23,995 nucleotides of DNA. Origin: Deltaproteobacteria bacterium. Its GTDB lineage: Bacteria > Desulfobacterota_C > Deferrisomatia > Deferrisomatales > JACRMM01. A program made the translations under genes and the position numbers. Of the stretch, positions 16,619-23,753 are shown one piece after another. Positions within the stretch are counted from its first letter, which is position 1, and each line of letters begins with the position of its first letter. Below the pieces are notes generated by a model. It was not told the origin of the DNA, ran no database searches, and saw only the letters and a program-made list of their open reading frames with translations. The stretch is from NCBI GenBank assembly GCA_016218905.1, contig JACRCS010000152.1, positions 1 to 23,995 of the forward strand. Reading direction: 5' to 3'.

Positions 16619-17062
16619 TCAAGTTTCACCCGTGCCGTTCTGCGGGCCTAGAAGCGAGCATCCTTCGGTCTTTGCTGCCGTGACGAGTCTCTCGTCGAAG
16701 GCACACAGCGCAACGATCGTCTCTACTGCCTCGCTCTTCAGTTCGAGCGCTGCCGCGAGGTGGATGGCGTCGAAGCCCCGCAACCCGTGCTTCACCGCGA
16801 GTGCTCCCGCAACTCGCTCGCGGACTTCCAGCACGGCGTAGTCTCCCCAGTCTCGATCCAGCGCGGCCAGGACCTGTTCGAGATCCTCCGGGCCCAATCC
16901 CCCTTCTCTCCTCTTGCGGGCAAAGGCGGCAGAGGCTTCCGCATAAGCCACCACCGAGGTGGCGACGACGGTGGCCTCGTCCACCCAGTTGCGCACCTGT
17001 TCAGTGTGTGCTTCTTCGACGTAGACCTTCACCAGTGCGCTCGTATCGAGGTAGAGGATCAA
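16619..17062 (-). CDS. PIN-domain toxin (VapC type)
   Basis: 147 residues on the minus strand. The start is TTG at 17062, overlapping the antitoxin stop as TTGA. N-terminal MILYLDTSALVK is the classic PIN opening. The acidic active-site residues are visible: Asp6, Glu42 (AYAEASAAF), Asp98 (GFDAIHLAAA) and Asp123 (FDERLVTAA), which would bind Mg2+ for RNA cleavage. Known VapC toxins cut tRNA or rRNA; the target here is unknown. Translational coupling through the overlap and the weak TTG start would keep the toxin below the antitoxin. Confidence 0.9.
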   Translation of the reverse strand: MILYLDTSALVKVYVEEAHTEQVRNWVDEATVVATSVVAYAEASAAFARKRREGGLGPEDLEQVLAALDRDWGDYAVLEVRERVAGALAVKHGLRGFDAIHLAAALELKSEAVETIVALCAFDERLVTAAKTEGCSLLGPQNGTGET

Positions 17063-17319
17063 CGCCGGTCCTCGATGACGATCTCGGAGACCGAGGTGCC
17101 TTCAGCGCAAACTCCAGCAAGCCCTTTCGGTTTTCCGCCACTCCACCGCACCCGCCCCCGCTCGGCGAGGGCCCGAACAGCCTCGCGCTCCGAGCTCAAA
17201 GGATGCAGTTCCGCTACGGCTTCCCCGCGGTCGGTGATGAGGATGACCTGACCCGTCCGAACCTTTCCCAGATATTGGGAGAGGTGCGCCTTGAGTTCCT
17301 TGATACCCACGCTCTCCAT
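17059..17319 (-). CDS. Phd/YefM/VapB-type antitoxin
   Basis: 86 residues on the minus strand. ATG at 17319 has AAAGGGG five bases upstream; an in-frame ATG at 17334 overlaps that site and is less likely. MESVGIKELKAHLSQYLGKV and ITDRGEAVAEL are typical of Phd/YefM antitoxins (N-terminal DNA-binding dimer domain). The C-terminal about 35 residues should wrap the PIN toxin. Its stop TGA (17059-17061) overlaps the toxin start. Such antitoxins bind their own promoter; a GTGAC (17344-17348)/GTCAC (17369-17373) inverted pair upstream is a weak operator candidate. Confidence 0.88.
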   Translation of the reverse strand: MESVGIKELKAHLSQYLGKVRTGQVILITDRGEAVAELHPLSSEREAVRALAERGRVRWSGGKPKGLAGVCAEGTSVSEIVIEDRR

Positions 17320-17966
17320 CGTGACCCCTTTCATTGCACCCCAGTGACACCAAGACATGTTAACGGAAGTCACGTAACACTGCCAGCCCCCGGGGCTGTC
17401 CCATCGCTTGGCGCGGCGAGGGCTTGTTCTGGCCGGGTCCCTTTCGGTCGGAAAAGCCCATTCCTTAGCCCCTGCCGACGGGGATGTTGACCGCCACCTT
17501 CTCTCGGCTGTCCTTCCAGCGTCAATCCTCGCGTCCCCCTCCGCTCGAGGCGCTTTCCTCGCCTCACGCGCAAGCACGGGACCTTGACTGGCCTCCGCGA
17601 CCGAGAGGTGAGCCAAGGCCGGGCCAACCGTTCGCTGTTCCCCTTCATCGGCCGCAGGCCTTCAAAGGACGAAATCTCGCCCCGCGGGCAAACTGTCGCC
17701 TTCGGCGGAGCGATGCAGGTCTCGATAACCGATAAATCAGAGGCTCTGTCGGGGCTGTCCGGCTTCTCCTTATCTGCAAAGTTCAATGCCAGCAAGGGGT
17801 TGGGCGCAAACATCCCCGATGCCCACCAAAGTGCGAGGGCGAGAGCCTGCATGGCATGGGAAGTGCTTTTACCGGTCTCCATCCGAGACAACGAGAACGA
17901 CTCCCGACAATGTGAGCCGGTCGCCTCGAAGCACGGTTCCGCGGGCACGGTGAGAGGAGAGCAACG
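17320..17966. other. 647-nt gap between the toxin-antitoxin pair and the DUF35 gene
   Basis: Divergent promoters should lie here. CAGCCCC/GGGGCTG (17384-17398) is a tight hairpin. On the minus strand an open frame from 17882 begins with a hydrophobic stretch (QALALALWWASGMFAP) that resembles a signal peptide, but it has no ribosome binding site and its later part looks non-coding, so I do not call it a gene. Confidence 0.4.
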
Positions 17967-18398
17967 ATGGGTTCAAAGAGAATTCCCGTGGGAGAAGGGC
18001 TGTTCGACATTCCCGAGTCCCCGGTTGACGGGCAGGCCCTGAACGGGAGCCGGTGTGAAGACTGCGGGCGGTATTTCTTCCCAACGGTCGACCGATGCAT
18101 TTCGTGCTCCGGTGAAAACGTGAGACCGGTGAAGTTGGGTCGGAAGGGAAGGCTCCACACCTATACGTCCTGCCACTATCCGCCGCCCGGCGGCAAGTAC
18201 AAGGGCCCTATCCCCTACGGGCTCGGCGTCATTGCCCTGCAAGAAGGCATCCTGATCCAAGCGAGACTGAGCGAGACGGATACGTCGAAGTTGAGGAGGG
18301 GCATGGAGTTGTCTCTCTATCTACAGAGTTGGAACGACGGAGAAGGTAACGAAGTGTTCGCCCACGCCTACAGGCCTGTCGACGTCTCCGAATTCTGA
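17967..18398 (+). CDS. DUF35-type zinc-ribbon/OB-fold protein (thiolase partner)
   Basis: ATG 17967 follows GAGGAGAG. 143 residues. The N-terminal rubredoxin-like zinc ribbon has CEDC (Cys30, Cys33) and CISC (Cys44, Cys47); residues about 55-140 form the OB-fold acyl-CoA-binding part (KGRLHTYTSCHYPPPGG, IPYGLGVIAL). Known: DUF35 proteins form complexes with thiolase-superfamily enzymes, for example bridging acetoacetyl-CoA thiolase and HMG-CoA synthase in archaea, and pairing with lipid-transfer-type thiolases. The thiolase 149 nt downstream is the evident partner; a 71-bp repeat has landed between them. Function is scaffolding and CoA-substrate sharing, not catalysis. Confidence 0.9.
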   Translation: MGSKRIPVGEGLFDIPESPVDGQALNGSRCEDCGRYFFPTVDRCISCSGENVRPVKLGRKGRLHTYTSCHYPPPGGKYKGPIPYGLGVIALQEGILIQARLSETDTSKLRRGMELSLYLQSWNDGEGNEVFAHAYRPVDVSEF

Positions 18399-18418
18399 GC
18401 GGAGGAGATGCTGCATTT

Positions 18419-18489
18419 GTAGGTTGGGTCAAGCGAAGCGGACCCAACACCCCGGGGTTGTTGGGTTTCGCAGGCTCAACCCAACCTAC
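18419..18489 (-). repeat. 71-bp dispersed palindromic repeat, copy 2 (inverted)
   Basis: This is the reverse complement of the repeat at 14610-14680 with about five differences; it begins GTAGGTTGGGTCAAGCG and ends CTCAACCCAACCTAC. It lies between the DUF35 and thiolase genes, which probably share a transcript. Confidence 0.85.
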
Positions 18490-18547
18490 GAGTGATCGCC
18501 GCCTGCGAAGTTACTTCTGCACGGCCCCTCAGCCGGAGGAAATAAAG

Positions 18548-19759
18548 ATGGAGAAAGTAGTCATTCTGGGTGTCGGCATCCACCCGTTCAACCGCTATCC
18601 GGACAAGCGCGGCACCACGCCTTCGCTCTCCTTCGAGGACATGGGCAGAAGCGCGGTCCAGAAGGCCGTCAAGGATGCCGGGATCAAGTTCAGCGACATC
18701 GGAGCTGCCTATTGCTCCACGATGATCGGGCCCATCGGGGCAGGTCACAGAGTCCTGGCTCCCTTCGGGCTCAACGGTATGCCGATCGTCAATCTGGAGA
18801 ACGCCTGCGCCGGTGGAGGCACCTGCATCCGGATGGCCGTCGACGCGATCCGGGGCGGCAGGGCGGACGTCGTCCTCGCGCTCGGCGTGGAGAAGATGCC
18901 CCACGGCTTCCACGAGCTGGACATGTGGCCGGAGTGGATGGAGGTGGCCGGCATGAACCTGACCCCCGCCGGGTTCGCCTATCGGGCGCGGGAACACATG
19001 GAGCGGTACGGGACCACCGCCGAGCAACTCGCGAAGGTGGTCGTGAAGAACCGGCGGCACGGGGTCCTGAACCCCAATGCCATGTACCGGCAGGAGACCT
19101 CGCTCGAGGCGGTCTTGAACGATCCGATGGTCTGCGACCCCCTGACGAGGCAGATGCTCTGCGCGCCGGACGAGGGCGCCGCGGCGATGGTCCTCTGCAC
19201 GGAGAGCAAGGCCCGGCAGTACACGACGAAGCCGATCTACATCGCGGCGGCCGCGCTGGGAACGCCCATCGAGGGGTCGCTCTTCGGCGGAATGGCGCTG
19301 CCCCAGATCCATGGGATCAAGGACATGGAGAAACCGGTGGAGATCACGACCTTCGTGGCCAACAAGGCCTACGAGGAGGCGGGGGTGGGCCCGGAAGATC
19401 TCGACCTGGTGGAGTTGCAGGACACGGACGCGGCGTCCGAAATCATCGAGACGGAGCTGTTGGGAATCTGCCCTATCGGCGAGGCCGGACGCCTGATCGA
19501 GGACGGGGTGACCGCCGCTGGTGGGAGCGGCCCCACGGTCAACGTGAGCGGCGGGCTGCTCTCCAAGGGAGAGCCGGTCGGCGCTTCCGGTCTCGCCATG
19601 GTGTGCGAGCTCACCTACCACCTGCGGGGCGAGGCCGGGGCGCGTCAGGTCTCCGACGCCAGGGTGGGCCTCGGCCACACGATCGGCATGGGCGGGGGCT
19701 GCACCATTACAAAGGCGGCGCGGCCATGCAGAAGATCGAGTCCAGGGCCCGAGAGTTGA
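18548..19759 (+). CDS. Thiolase-superfamily protein (lipid-transfer/SCP2-thiolase type), 3' end replaced
   Basis: ATG 18548 with GGAGGA (18535-18540). Cys87 in LENACAGGGT is the expected nucleophile. The usual GHPLGATG histidine motif reads SKGEPVGASG, a variant I associate with DUF35-partnered thiolases. GLGHTIGMGGGCTIT carries the second active-site cysteine. Homology ends there, at about base 19712; only about two to four native C-terminal residues appear lost. The remaining frame to 19759 (AARPCRRSSPGPES) is read-through into the flavoprotein fragment. The protein would be about 388 native plus 15 foreign residues and might still be active. Likely role is CoA-dependent cleavage or condensation of a 3-ketoacyl-CoA together with the DUF35 protein; the physiological substrate is not evident. 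Confidence 0.88.
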   Translation: MEKVVILGVGIHPFNRYPDKRGTTPSLSFEDMGRSAVQKAVKDAGIKFSDIGAAYCSTMIGPIGAGHRVLAPFGLNGMPIVNLENACAGGGTCIRMAVDAIRGGRADVVLALGVEKMPHGFHELDMWPEWMEVAGMNLTPAGFAYRAREHMERYGTTAEQLAKVVVKNRRHGVLNPNAMYRQETSLEAVLNDPMVCDPLTRQMLCAPDEGAAAMVLCTESKARQYTTKPIYIAAAALGTPIEGSLFGGMALPQIHGIKDMEKPVEITTFVANKAYEEAGVGPEDLDLVELQDTDAASEIIETELLGICPIGEAGRLIEDGVTAAGGSGPTVNVSGGLLSKGEPVGASGLAMVCELTYHLRGEAGARQVSDARVGLGHTIGMGGGCTITKAARPCRRSSPGPES

Positions 19760-20110
19760 AGAACATCGAGATCCTGCTCCAGCACAGGGCAGTTCTTTTG
19801 AATCTGCACGGCGCCCGCTTCTACAACGAGTCCTGCCCCGTAGGCTACTACGGCAACATGACCGACGCCGCGCGAGCCGGAAGGTACCTTCTTCATCTTC
19901 TACGACGAAAAGATCAGAAGTATCCCTCTGATCCTGGAGGCAGGGCTGGAGACCTGCAAGGAGTACAAGGGGGAGACGCTCGAGGACCTCGCGAAGGTGA
20001 CGGGCATAGATCCAAATATCCTGTCGGAGACGGTCAATAAGTACAACGAGGATGTAGACAGTGAAGGTTATGACACGGTCTTCGGTCGCAAATATCTGAT
20101 AGGCACGAGC
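19713..20110 (+). pseudogene. Middle fragment of an FAD-dependent fumarate reductase-family flavoprotein
   Basis: The fragment starts abruptly at the thiolase 3' end with GGAAMQKIESRAREL (ATG 19726 in that frame), encodes KNIEILLQHRAV, then jumps (about 19795) to LNLHGARFYNES, and shifts frame near 19880 to TFFIFYDEKI, GETLEDLAKVTGIDPNILSE and KYNEDVDSEGYDTVFGRK. These are ordered pieces of the central and capping-domain part of the same family as the remnant at 4478-5020. The N-terminal FAD motif and C-terminal signature are absent. At least one internal deletion (about 130-150 residues expected), one frame change and two broken ends make it clearly dead. Confidence 0.8.
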
Positions 20111-20237
20111 TCGGCAGTCAAAGACCTCGCGCGTTCCGGTCCGACCGTCCCAGGGGGCTGCCGCTTCCCCTCGGACGCCGTCTGTGGGAAGATCGGGTCG
20201 GAGCGTAGGCGCCCCAGAACGAAGGAGGAGACCGCGC

Positions 20238-20699
20238 GTGAGAAGGGCGGAGAAGGCGATCCTCGACCCGGCCGAGCTCGAGACGATCCTCGCGAGCGCC
20301 ACCGTGTGCCGGATCGGGCTCTGGGACGGGACGTGGCCCTACGTCGTCCCGGTGAACTGCGGCTACGCCCAGGGCATGGTCTACTTCCACTCGGCCCCAG
20401 AGGGCCGGAAGATCGAGCTGCTGCGGCGCGGGGAGGGGCGGGTCTGCGTCGAGGTCGAGGCGGACGTAGCGGTGGTTCCGGCCGACGTCCCGTGCCGCTC
20501 CACGGCGCGATACCGGAGCGTCGTCGGCTTCGGTCGGGCCGACTTCCTGGACGACCGGAAGGAGAAGCGCAGGGCCCTCGAGCTCATCGCCAGGCAGTGC
20601 GGGGCCGGCGCCGGTCCCATGAGCGACGCCGCGGTGGACGCGGTCTCGGTCGTGCGCGTCACCCTCGAGGAGGTGACCGGGAAGCGCTCGCCCGCGTGA
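20238..20699 (+). CDS. Pyridoxamine 5'-phosphate oxidase (PPOX)-fold flavin-binding protein, NimA-like
   Basis: GTG 20238 is preceded by GAAGGAGGAG (20221-20230), which decides the start. 153 residues. ILASATVCRIGLWDGTWPYVVPVNCGYAQGMVYFHSA is split by eye into the split-barrel strands typical of the family; KIELLRRGEGRVCVEVEAD and SVVGFGRADFL continue the FMN-binding barrel. Family members include NimA-type nitroimidazole reductases and heme- or FMN-binding proteins of unknown role. The fold is clear but the reaction is not. An 8-bp hairpin follows the stop immediately, so the transcript probably ends here. Confidence 0.85.
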   Translation: MRRAEKAILDPAELETILASATVCRIGLWDGTWPYVVPVNCGYAQGMVYFHSAPEGRKIELLRRGEGRVCVEVEADVAVVPADVPCRSTARYRSVVGFGRADFLDDRKEKRRALELIARQCGAGAGPMSDAAVDAVSVVRVTLEEVTGKRSPA

Positions 20700-20700
20700 C

Positions 20701-20726
20701 GCCCGTCCGAGGTGAGGAGGACGGGC
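20701..20726 (+). terminator. Stem-loop after the PPOX gene
   Basis: GCCCGTCC (20701-20708) pairs perfectly with GGACGGGC (20719-20726), starting 1 nt after the stop. No T-run. Confidence 0.5.
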
Positions 20727-20787
20727 AGCCCTAGCCCCCTGGCGGCCGCGCGAGAGCACCCATTCCTCAACTTCGAAGTAGGAGACG

Positions 20788-21507
20788 ATGCGCCAACCTT
20801 GGTCCGTCCTTGCCAGGGCTCGTGCCGACGAAGGAGTACTCGAACTGCGGCGTCGGGGCGAAAGCGAATTCTTGATCACCGTGGACGGCAGAGTCCTCAT
20901 GAACAGCAGCGCGAACCGATCCGAGATCGCGCTCGGCGCACTCGCATGCGCCCGCATGGGGCGGGTGGTGGAGCCGCGGGTCTTGATCGGGGGACTGGGG
21001 ATGGGCTGCACGCTTAGGGCCGTCCTGGACGCCGTGCCCCCCGGTGCTCGGGTGCGCGTGGCGGAACTCAACCCGGTCATATGGGAGTGGTGTCTGGGCC
21101 CGCTGGCGACGCTGACCGGCGGAGCTGCGGGTGACCCAAGGGTGACGATCGAAATCGCCGACGTTGCGGACGTCATCCGCCGCGCATCCGTCATGGCCGA
21201 GTCTCATTTCCATGCGATCATTCTCGATCTCTACGAGGGGCCGCATGCGCGCGTGGACAAGAAAGATGACCCGCTCTACGGCTCGAGAGCCATCGAGTTC
21301 GCACGAGCTGCGCTGAAACCGGGTGGAGTCCTCGCGGTTTGGGGGGAGAACTACGATGCCGGTTTCGAGAAGCGGCTTCGCGCCGTCGGGTTCGCAGTAG
21401 CGACGGAGCGTCCTGGACGAGGAGGATTGCGGCACGTCGTCTACCTGGCGACGGCTCCTCGGACAAAGCCCGGCGGAGGATGCGACAAGTTACGGTCCCA
21501 ACCGTGA
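20788..21507 (+). CDS. Spermidine-synthase-like SAM-fold protein
   Basis: ATG 20788 after TAGGAGACG. 239 residues. The nucleotide-binding loop PRVLIGGLGMGCTLRAVL (GGLGMG at 69-74), the acidic residue after the second strand in RVAELNPVIWEW, and HAIILDLYEGP (Asp147) followed by DPLYG match the Rossmann domain of the spermidine/spermine synthase superfamily. The gate region usually reading DE.YHE is replaced by MNSSANRSEIALG, and the N-terminal beta-domain is short, so true aminopropyl transfer is doubtful. A methyltransferase-like or unknown alkyl transfer is the alternative. The C-terminal tail TKPGGGCDKLRSQP looks unstructured. It is probably monocistronic, with a hairpin 17 nt after the stop. 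Confidence 0.8.
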   Translation: MRQPWSVLARARADEGVLELRRRGESEFLITVDGRVLMNSSANRSEIALGALACARMGRVVEPRVLIGGLGMGCTLRAVLDAVPPGARVRVAELNPVIWEWCLGPLATLTGGAAGDPRVTIEIADVADVIRRASVMAESHFHAIILDLYEGPHARVDKKDDPLYGSRAIEFARAALKPGGVLAVWGENYDAGFEKRLRAVGFAVATERPGRGGLRHVVYLATAPRTKPGGGCDKLRSQP

Positions 21508-21524
21508 GTCCCTGATCCGCGAGC

Positions 21525-21553
21525 AAGCCGGCCGAGCTTTCATTGGTCGGCTT
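21525..21553 (+). terminator. Probable terminator after the spermidine-synthase-like gene
   Basis: AAGCCGGCC (21525-21533) pairs with GGTCGGCTT (21545-21553; one G-T pair) around an 11-nt loop, ending in TTT. Confidence 0.5.
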
Positions 21554-21835
21554 TCCGAACAGCCAAGCTCTTCGGCGGGTCAGGGTACCCGATTCAGTGG
21601 ACGCGCATCGGAGCGCCAGTCGGTCAGTTCATCGCGCAATCACATCAGAGGCCGGCTGTCATCCTCTTTGCTGCTATCCATCCTCCAGCTTTCGTTCAGG
21701 CAGTCACGAAGGCTCGGTAAACCCGCTTTCGGCTGAGTACTTCATTCTGGTAAGCTTAACCGTCCTCATTGTCGAGGATGCCGTCGGTGGAGGAACTGTC
21801 GGCGAGACGCAGGAAGGAATCGGAAGGGAAACATC
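21554..21835. other. Gap before the zinc-ribbon gene
   Basis: No gene is supported in this 282-nt stretch. It presumably holds the promoter of the zinc-ribbon gene; no convincing -35/-10 pair was found. GGAAGGGA near 21822 serves as the ribosome binding site. Confidence 0.4.
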
Positions 21836-22129
21836 ATGTACCAGGACAGAGAATTGACGTGCAGAGACTGCGGACAGAGCTTCACCTTCACGGCCGGAGA
21901 ACAGGAGTTTTTCGCCGCGAAGGGATTCGACAACCAGCCGACGCGCTGCAAGCCCTGCCGGAGCGAAAGGAAGGGGGAGCGTTCCGGGGGAGGAGGAATG
22001 AGGTCATCCCAGAGGGAGCTGTTCTCTGCCATGTGCGATGGTTGTGGTCAGGAGACGCAGGTGCCCTTCCGACCCACACAGGGTAAGCCTGTCTATTGCC
22101 GAGACTGCTTCGCCCGCCGGCGCGGCTGA
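21836..22129 (+). CDS. Small protein with two zinc ribbons (CxxC-CxxC)
   Basis: 97 residues from ATG 21836. The first ribbon has Cys9/Cys12 (CRDCGQSFTF) and Cys38/Cys41 (CKPC); the second has Cys67/Cys70 (CDGCGQETQVPF) and Cys88/Cys91 (CRDC). A Gly/Ser/Arg-rich linker (residues 43-58) joins them. The first half matches the 'probable zinc-binding domain' family, and the CxxC-about 17-CxxC second half is a frequent partner in environmental bacteria. Nucleic-acid or protein binding is likely from the basic residues, but the function is unknown. Confidence 0.88.
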   Translation: MYQDRELTCRDCGQSFTFTAGEQEFFAAKGFDNQPTRCKPCRSERKGERSGGGGMRSSQRELFSAMCDGCGQETQVPFRPTQGKPVYCRDCFARRRG

Positions 22130-22164
22130 TCTGCCGTTCTTTCCCTGATCACCAGAGGGAGCCC

Positions 22165-22250
22165 TGAGGGGCGCTGGCCGGTTTGGAAGGTTCCCGGGCG
22201 CGGAGTGTCCTATTCCGGTCCTTACCTTCCAAACCGGCCGGCGTCCCTCA
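22165..22250. repeat. Long inverted repeat (27-bp arms)
   Basis: The left arm 22165-22191 pairs with the right arm 22224-22250. The inner 16 bp are perfect (GGCCGGTTTGGAAGGT with ACCTTCCAAACCGGCC) and the outer 11 contain only G-T deviations. The loop is 32 nt. It lies 35 nt after the zinc-ribbon gene and borders a toxin relic. It could be a terminator or the remnant of a small palindromic mobile element. Confidence 0.75.
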
Positions 22251-22255
22251 CGTCC

Positions 22256-22546
22256 CTGCTATCGGCCGTGCAGAGGCCCCCGGACCGATGCGCCGCAATA
22301 AGCCCGGACCCGATCCCGGTGCGCGTGCTTGGTCGTCTCGCGATCCACAAAGACCATCAGCAGCGCGGCCTCGGAACCTCGCTGCTGCGCGACGCCATCC
22401 TGCGGTCTGTGAGAGCCGCTTGGATCGTAGGTGTGACGGCCTTGCTTCTTCATGCTTTGCCTGAGGATGCGAAGCGCTTCTACCGATCCCCGGGGTTTCA
22501 GCGTAACCCATCAACATTTCAGCCCTCCTTGCCCGCAGGGGCATAG
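22256..22546 (+). pseudogene. Truncated GNAT toxin (TacT-like) relic
   Basis: One frame encodes SPDPIPVRVLGRLAIHKDHQ, QQRGLGTSLLRDAILRSVRA, LLLHALPEDAKRFYRSPGF and then a divergent tail ending at 22546. This is the C-terminal half of a TacT-type acetyltransferase: the QxxGLG acetyl-CoA loop and the FY motif near the active-site tyrosine. The first about 80 residues are missing, there is no start with a ribosome binding site, and no antitoxin precedes it. It is related to, but not a copy of, the intact toxin at 22934. Confidence 0.75.
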
Positions 22547-22586
22547 AGCTCCCATCCCCGCCGTCGTGGGGTGCGGACTTCCTCAG

Positions 22587-22592
22587 TATAAT
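22587..22592 (+). promoter_or_regulatory. Candidate -10 box of the DUF1778/GNAT pair
   Basis: TATAAT matches the sigma-70 -10 consensus exactly, 54 nt before the antitoxin ATG. No good -35 is seen. TGTCAAGACA (22592-22601), with TGTC/GACA arms, overlaps it and could be the antitoxin operator. Confidence 0.45.
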
Positions 22593-22646
22593 GTCAAGAC
22601 AACGTCTGGCGTGGCGTGCTATCCTGTAGCGGAAAGGAGTGAATCC

Positions 22647-22937
22647 ATGCCTTCACCATCTCTCCGCACCGAGAAGCTCGACCTGAGGCTGACAGCGGCA
22701 GCGAAGCGAACGCTGCAAGATGCAGCCATGGCGGCGAGACGATCCGTGAGTGAGTTCGTCCTGGAAAGCGCCTTGGCGCGAGCCGAGGAGACTCTGGCGG
22801 ACCGACAGAGATTCGGGTTGGACGCCGAGCATTGGGCCGCCTTTCTCGAAGCACTGGACGCTCCGCCCAGGTCTGTGCCACGCCTCTTCAAGCTGCTTAG
22901 CGAGCCGAGTGTATTCGAAGGGGAAGACCACGATTGA
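22647..22937 (+). CDS. DUF1778 ribbon-helix-helix antitoxin (TacA type)
   Basis: 96 residues from ATG 22647, with GGAAAGGAG (22631-22639) in front. RTEKLDLRLTAAAKRTLQDA and RRSVSEFVLESAL (residues 7-43) form the ribbon-helix-helix DNA-binding part of DUF1778 antitoxins. Residues about 52-96, with HWAAFLEALDAPP and PRLFKLLSEPS, are the toxin-neutralising tail. It overlaps the toxin gene by TTGA. Known TacA proteins repress their own promoter together with toxin. Confidence 0.92.
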   Translation: MPSPSLRTEKLDLRLTAAAKRTLQDAAMAARRSVSEFVLESALARAEETLADRQRFGLDAEHWAAFLEALDAPPRSVPRLFKLLSEPSVFEGEDHD

Positions 22938-23440
22938 GGTCGGCTCTGCGAATCGAGAAGCTTCGGCGTGACCACGAAGTGGAGGGGTTCGACTGCGGAA
23001 GTGAACCGCTCAACCTCTTTCTGGAACGCCATGCTCTCCAGAGCCAGCGGTCGAACGCCTCTCAGACCTACGTGGCGCTGGTCGGTGACAAGCTCGTCGG
23101 CTACTACACCCTGGTGGTGGGACAGGTCGAGTACGAGGGCGTGCCGGAGCGGCTGTCCAAGGGTCTTGCCCGGCACCCCGTGCCTCTCATAATCATCGCG
23201 CGTCTCGCCGTCTCGTCGGCTTTCCAGGGCAGAGGACTAGGGGCGGGGCTGCTGAAGGATGCACTGTCGCGGACGCTGCAGGCGGCGGACATCGCCGGGA
23301 TCCGCGCCGTTGCCGTCCATGCCAAGGACGAAAGGGCACGAGCGTTCTACGAGAGGTATGACTTCGTGCCATCGCCTACTGATCCTCTCCACCTTTTCCT
23401 TCTCCTGAAGGACCTCCGGGCGCTCATTCGAAAGCCCTGA
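22934..23440 (+). CDS. GNAT acetyltransferase toxin (TacT type)
   Basis: 168 residues. The TTG start at 22934 overlaps the antitoxin stop (TTGA), giving a start followed by LRIEKL, then FDCGSEPLNLFLERHA, as in TacT/AtaT-like toxins. IARLAVSSAFQGRGLGAGLL (QGRGLG at 98-103) binds acetyl-CoA. RARAFYERYDFVPSPTDPLHL contains Tyr139, the likely catalytic tyrosine. Known toxins of this family acetylate the amino group of aminoacyl-tRNA and stop translation; which tRNA is unknown. All family motifs are present, so it should be active. Confidence 0.92.
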   Translation: MRSALRIEKLRRDHEVEGFDCGSEPLNLFLERHALQSQRSNASQTYVALVGDKLVGYYTLVVGQVEYEGVPERLSKGLARHPVPLIIIARLAVSSAFQGRGLGAGLLKDALSRTLQAADIAGIRAVAVHAKDERARAFYERYDFVPSPTDPLHLFLLLKDLRALIRKP

Positions 23441-23489
23441 CGACTCACCCAAGCCAGGCCATCCGGCAGTGAGTAAGCAGCGAGCCACC

Positions 23490-23692
23490 AAGATGCCAGC
23501 CCGACTACAAGTGGCACTTTTCCGCCCGTTTCCGGCGCCATGCCTTCGGCTGGAAATCACAACCGGCCATGCAGCGGGTCAAGGAGGCCGTAGCGGAGAT
23601 CAAGGCCGTCGCTCGCCGGGATCCGCTGCTCGCCGCCGAAGGCGCCGTGCTCTTCCTCGAGAAGGTCTCGCCCGCTCTCGAGCAGGTCTGTC
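23490..23692 (+). pseudogene. 5' fragment of a conserved hypothetical gene
   Basis: The frame beginning at 23503 encodes DYKWHFSARFRRHAFGWKSQ, PAMQRVKEAVAEIKAVARRD and PLLAAEGAVLFLEKVSPALE, which I recognise as the N-terminal part of a widespread protein of unknown function. The expected start ATGCC-CGACTACAAG is split by four extra bases, so the natural start at about 23493 is out of frame. The 3' part is lost after about residue 63. No function can be given. Confidence 0.6.
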
Positions 23693-23753
23693 GGCCGCGC
23701 GGCCCAAGCCACGCGGCCACGCGACCCCTGCGTATCCTACGGCGGCATCGTAG

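Noticed and set aside
17370..17882. Possible secreted protein on the minus strand
   Set aside because: The hydrophobic N-terminus is suggestive, but there is no ribosome binding site, and the second half looks like translated noncoding DNA.
18476..20302. 608-codon minus-strand open frame
   Set aside because: Mirror of the thiolase gene and flavoprotein fragment, with no ribosome binding site or recognisable domain.
22176..22239. Integron attC site
   Set aside because: The arms read GTTTGGA/TCCAAAC rather than the GTTRRRY/RYYYAAC core, the structure is too perfect, and there is no cassette-like arrangement.
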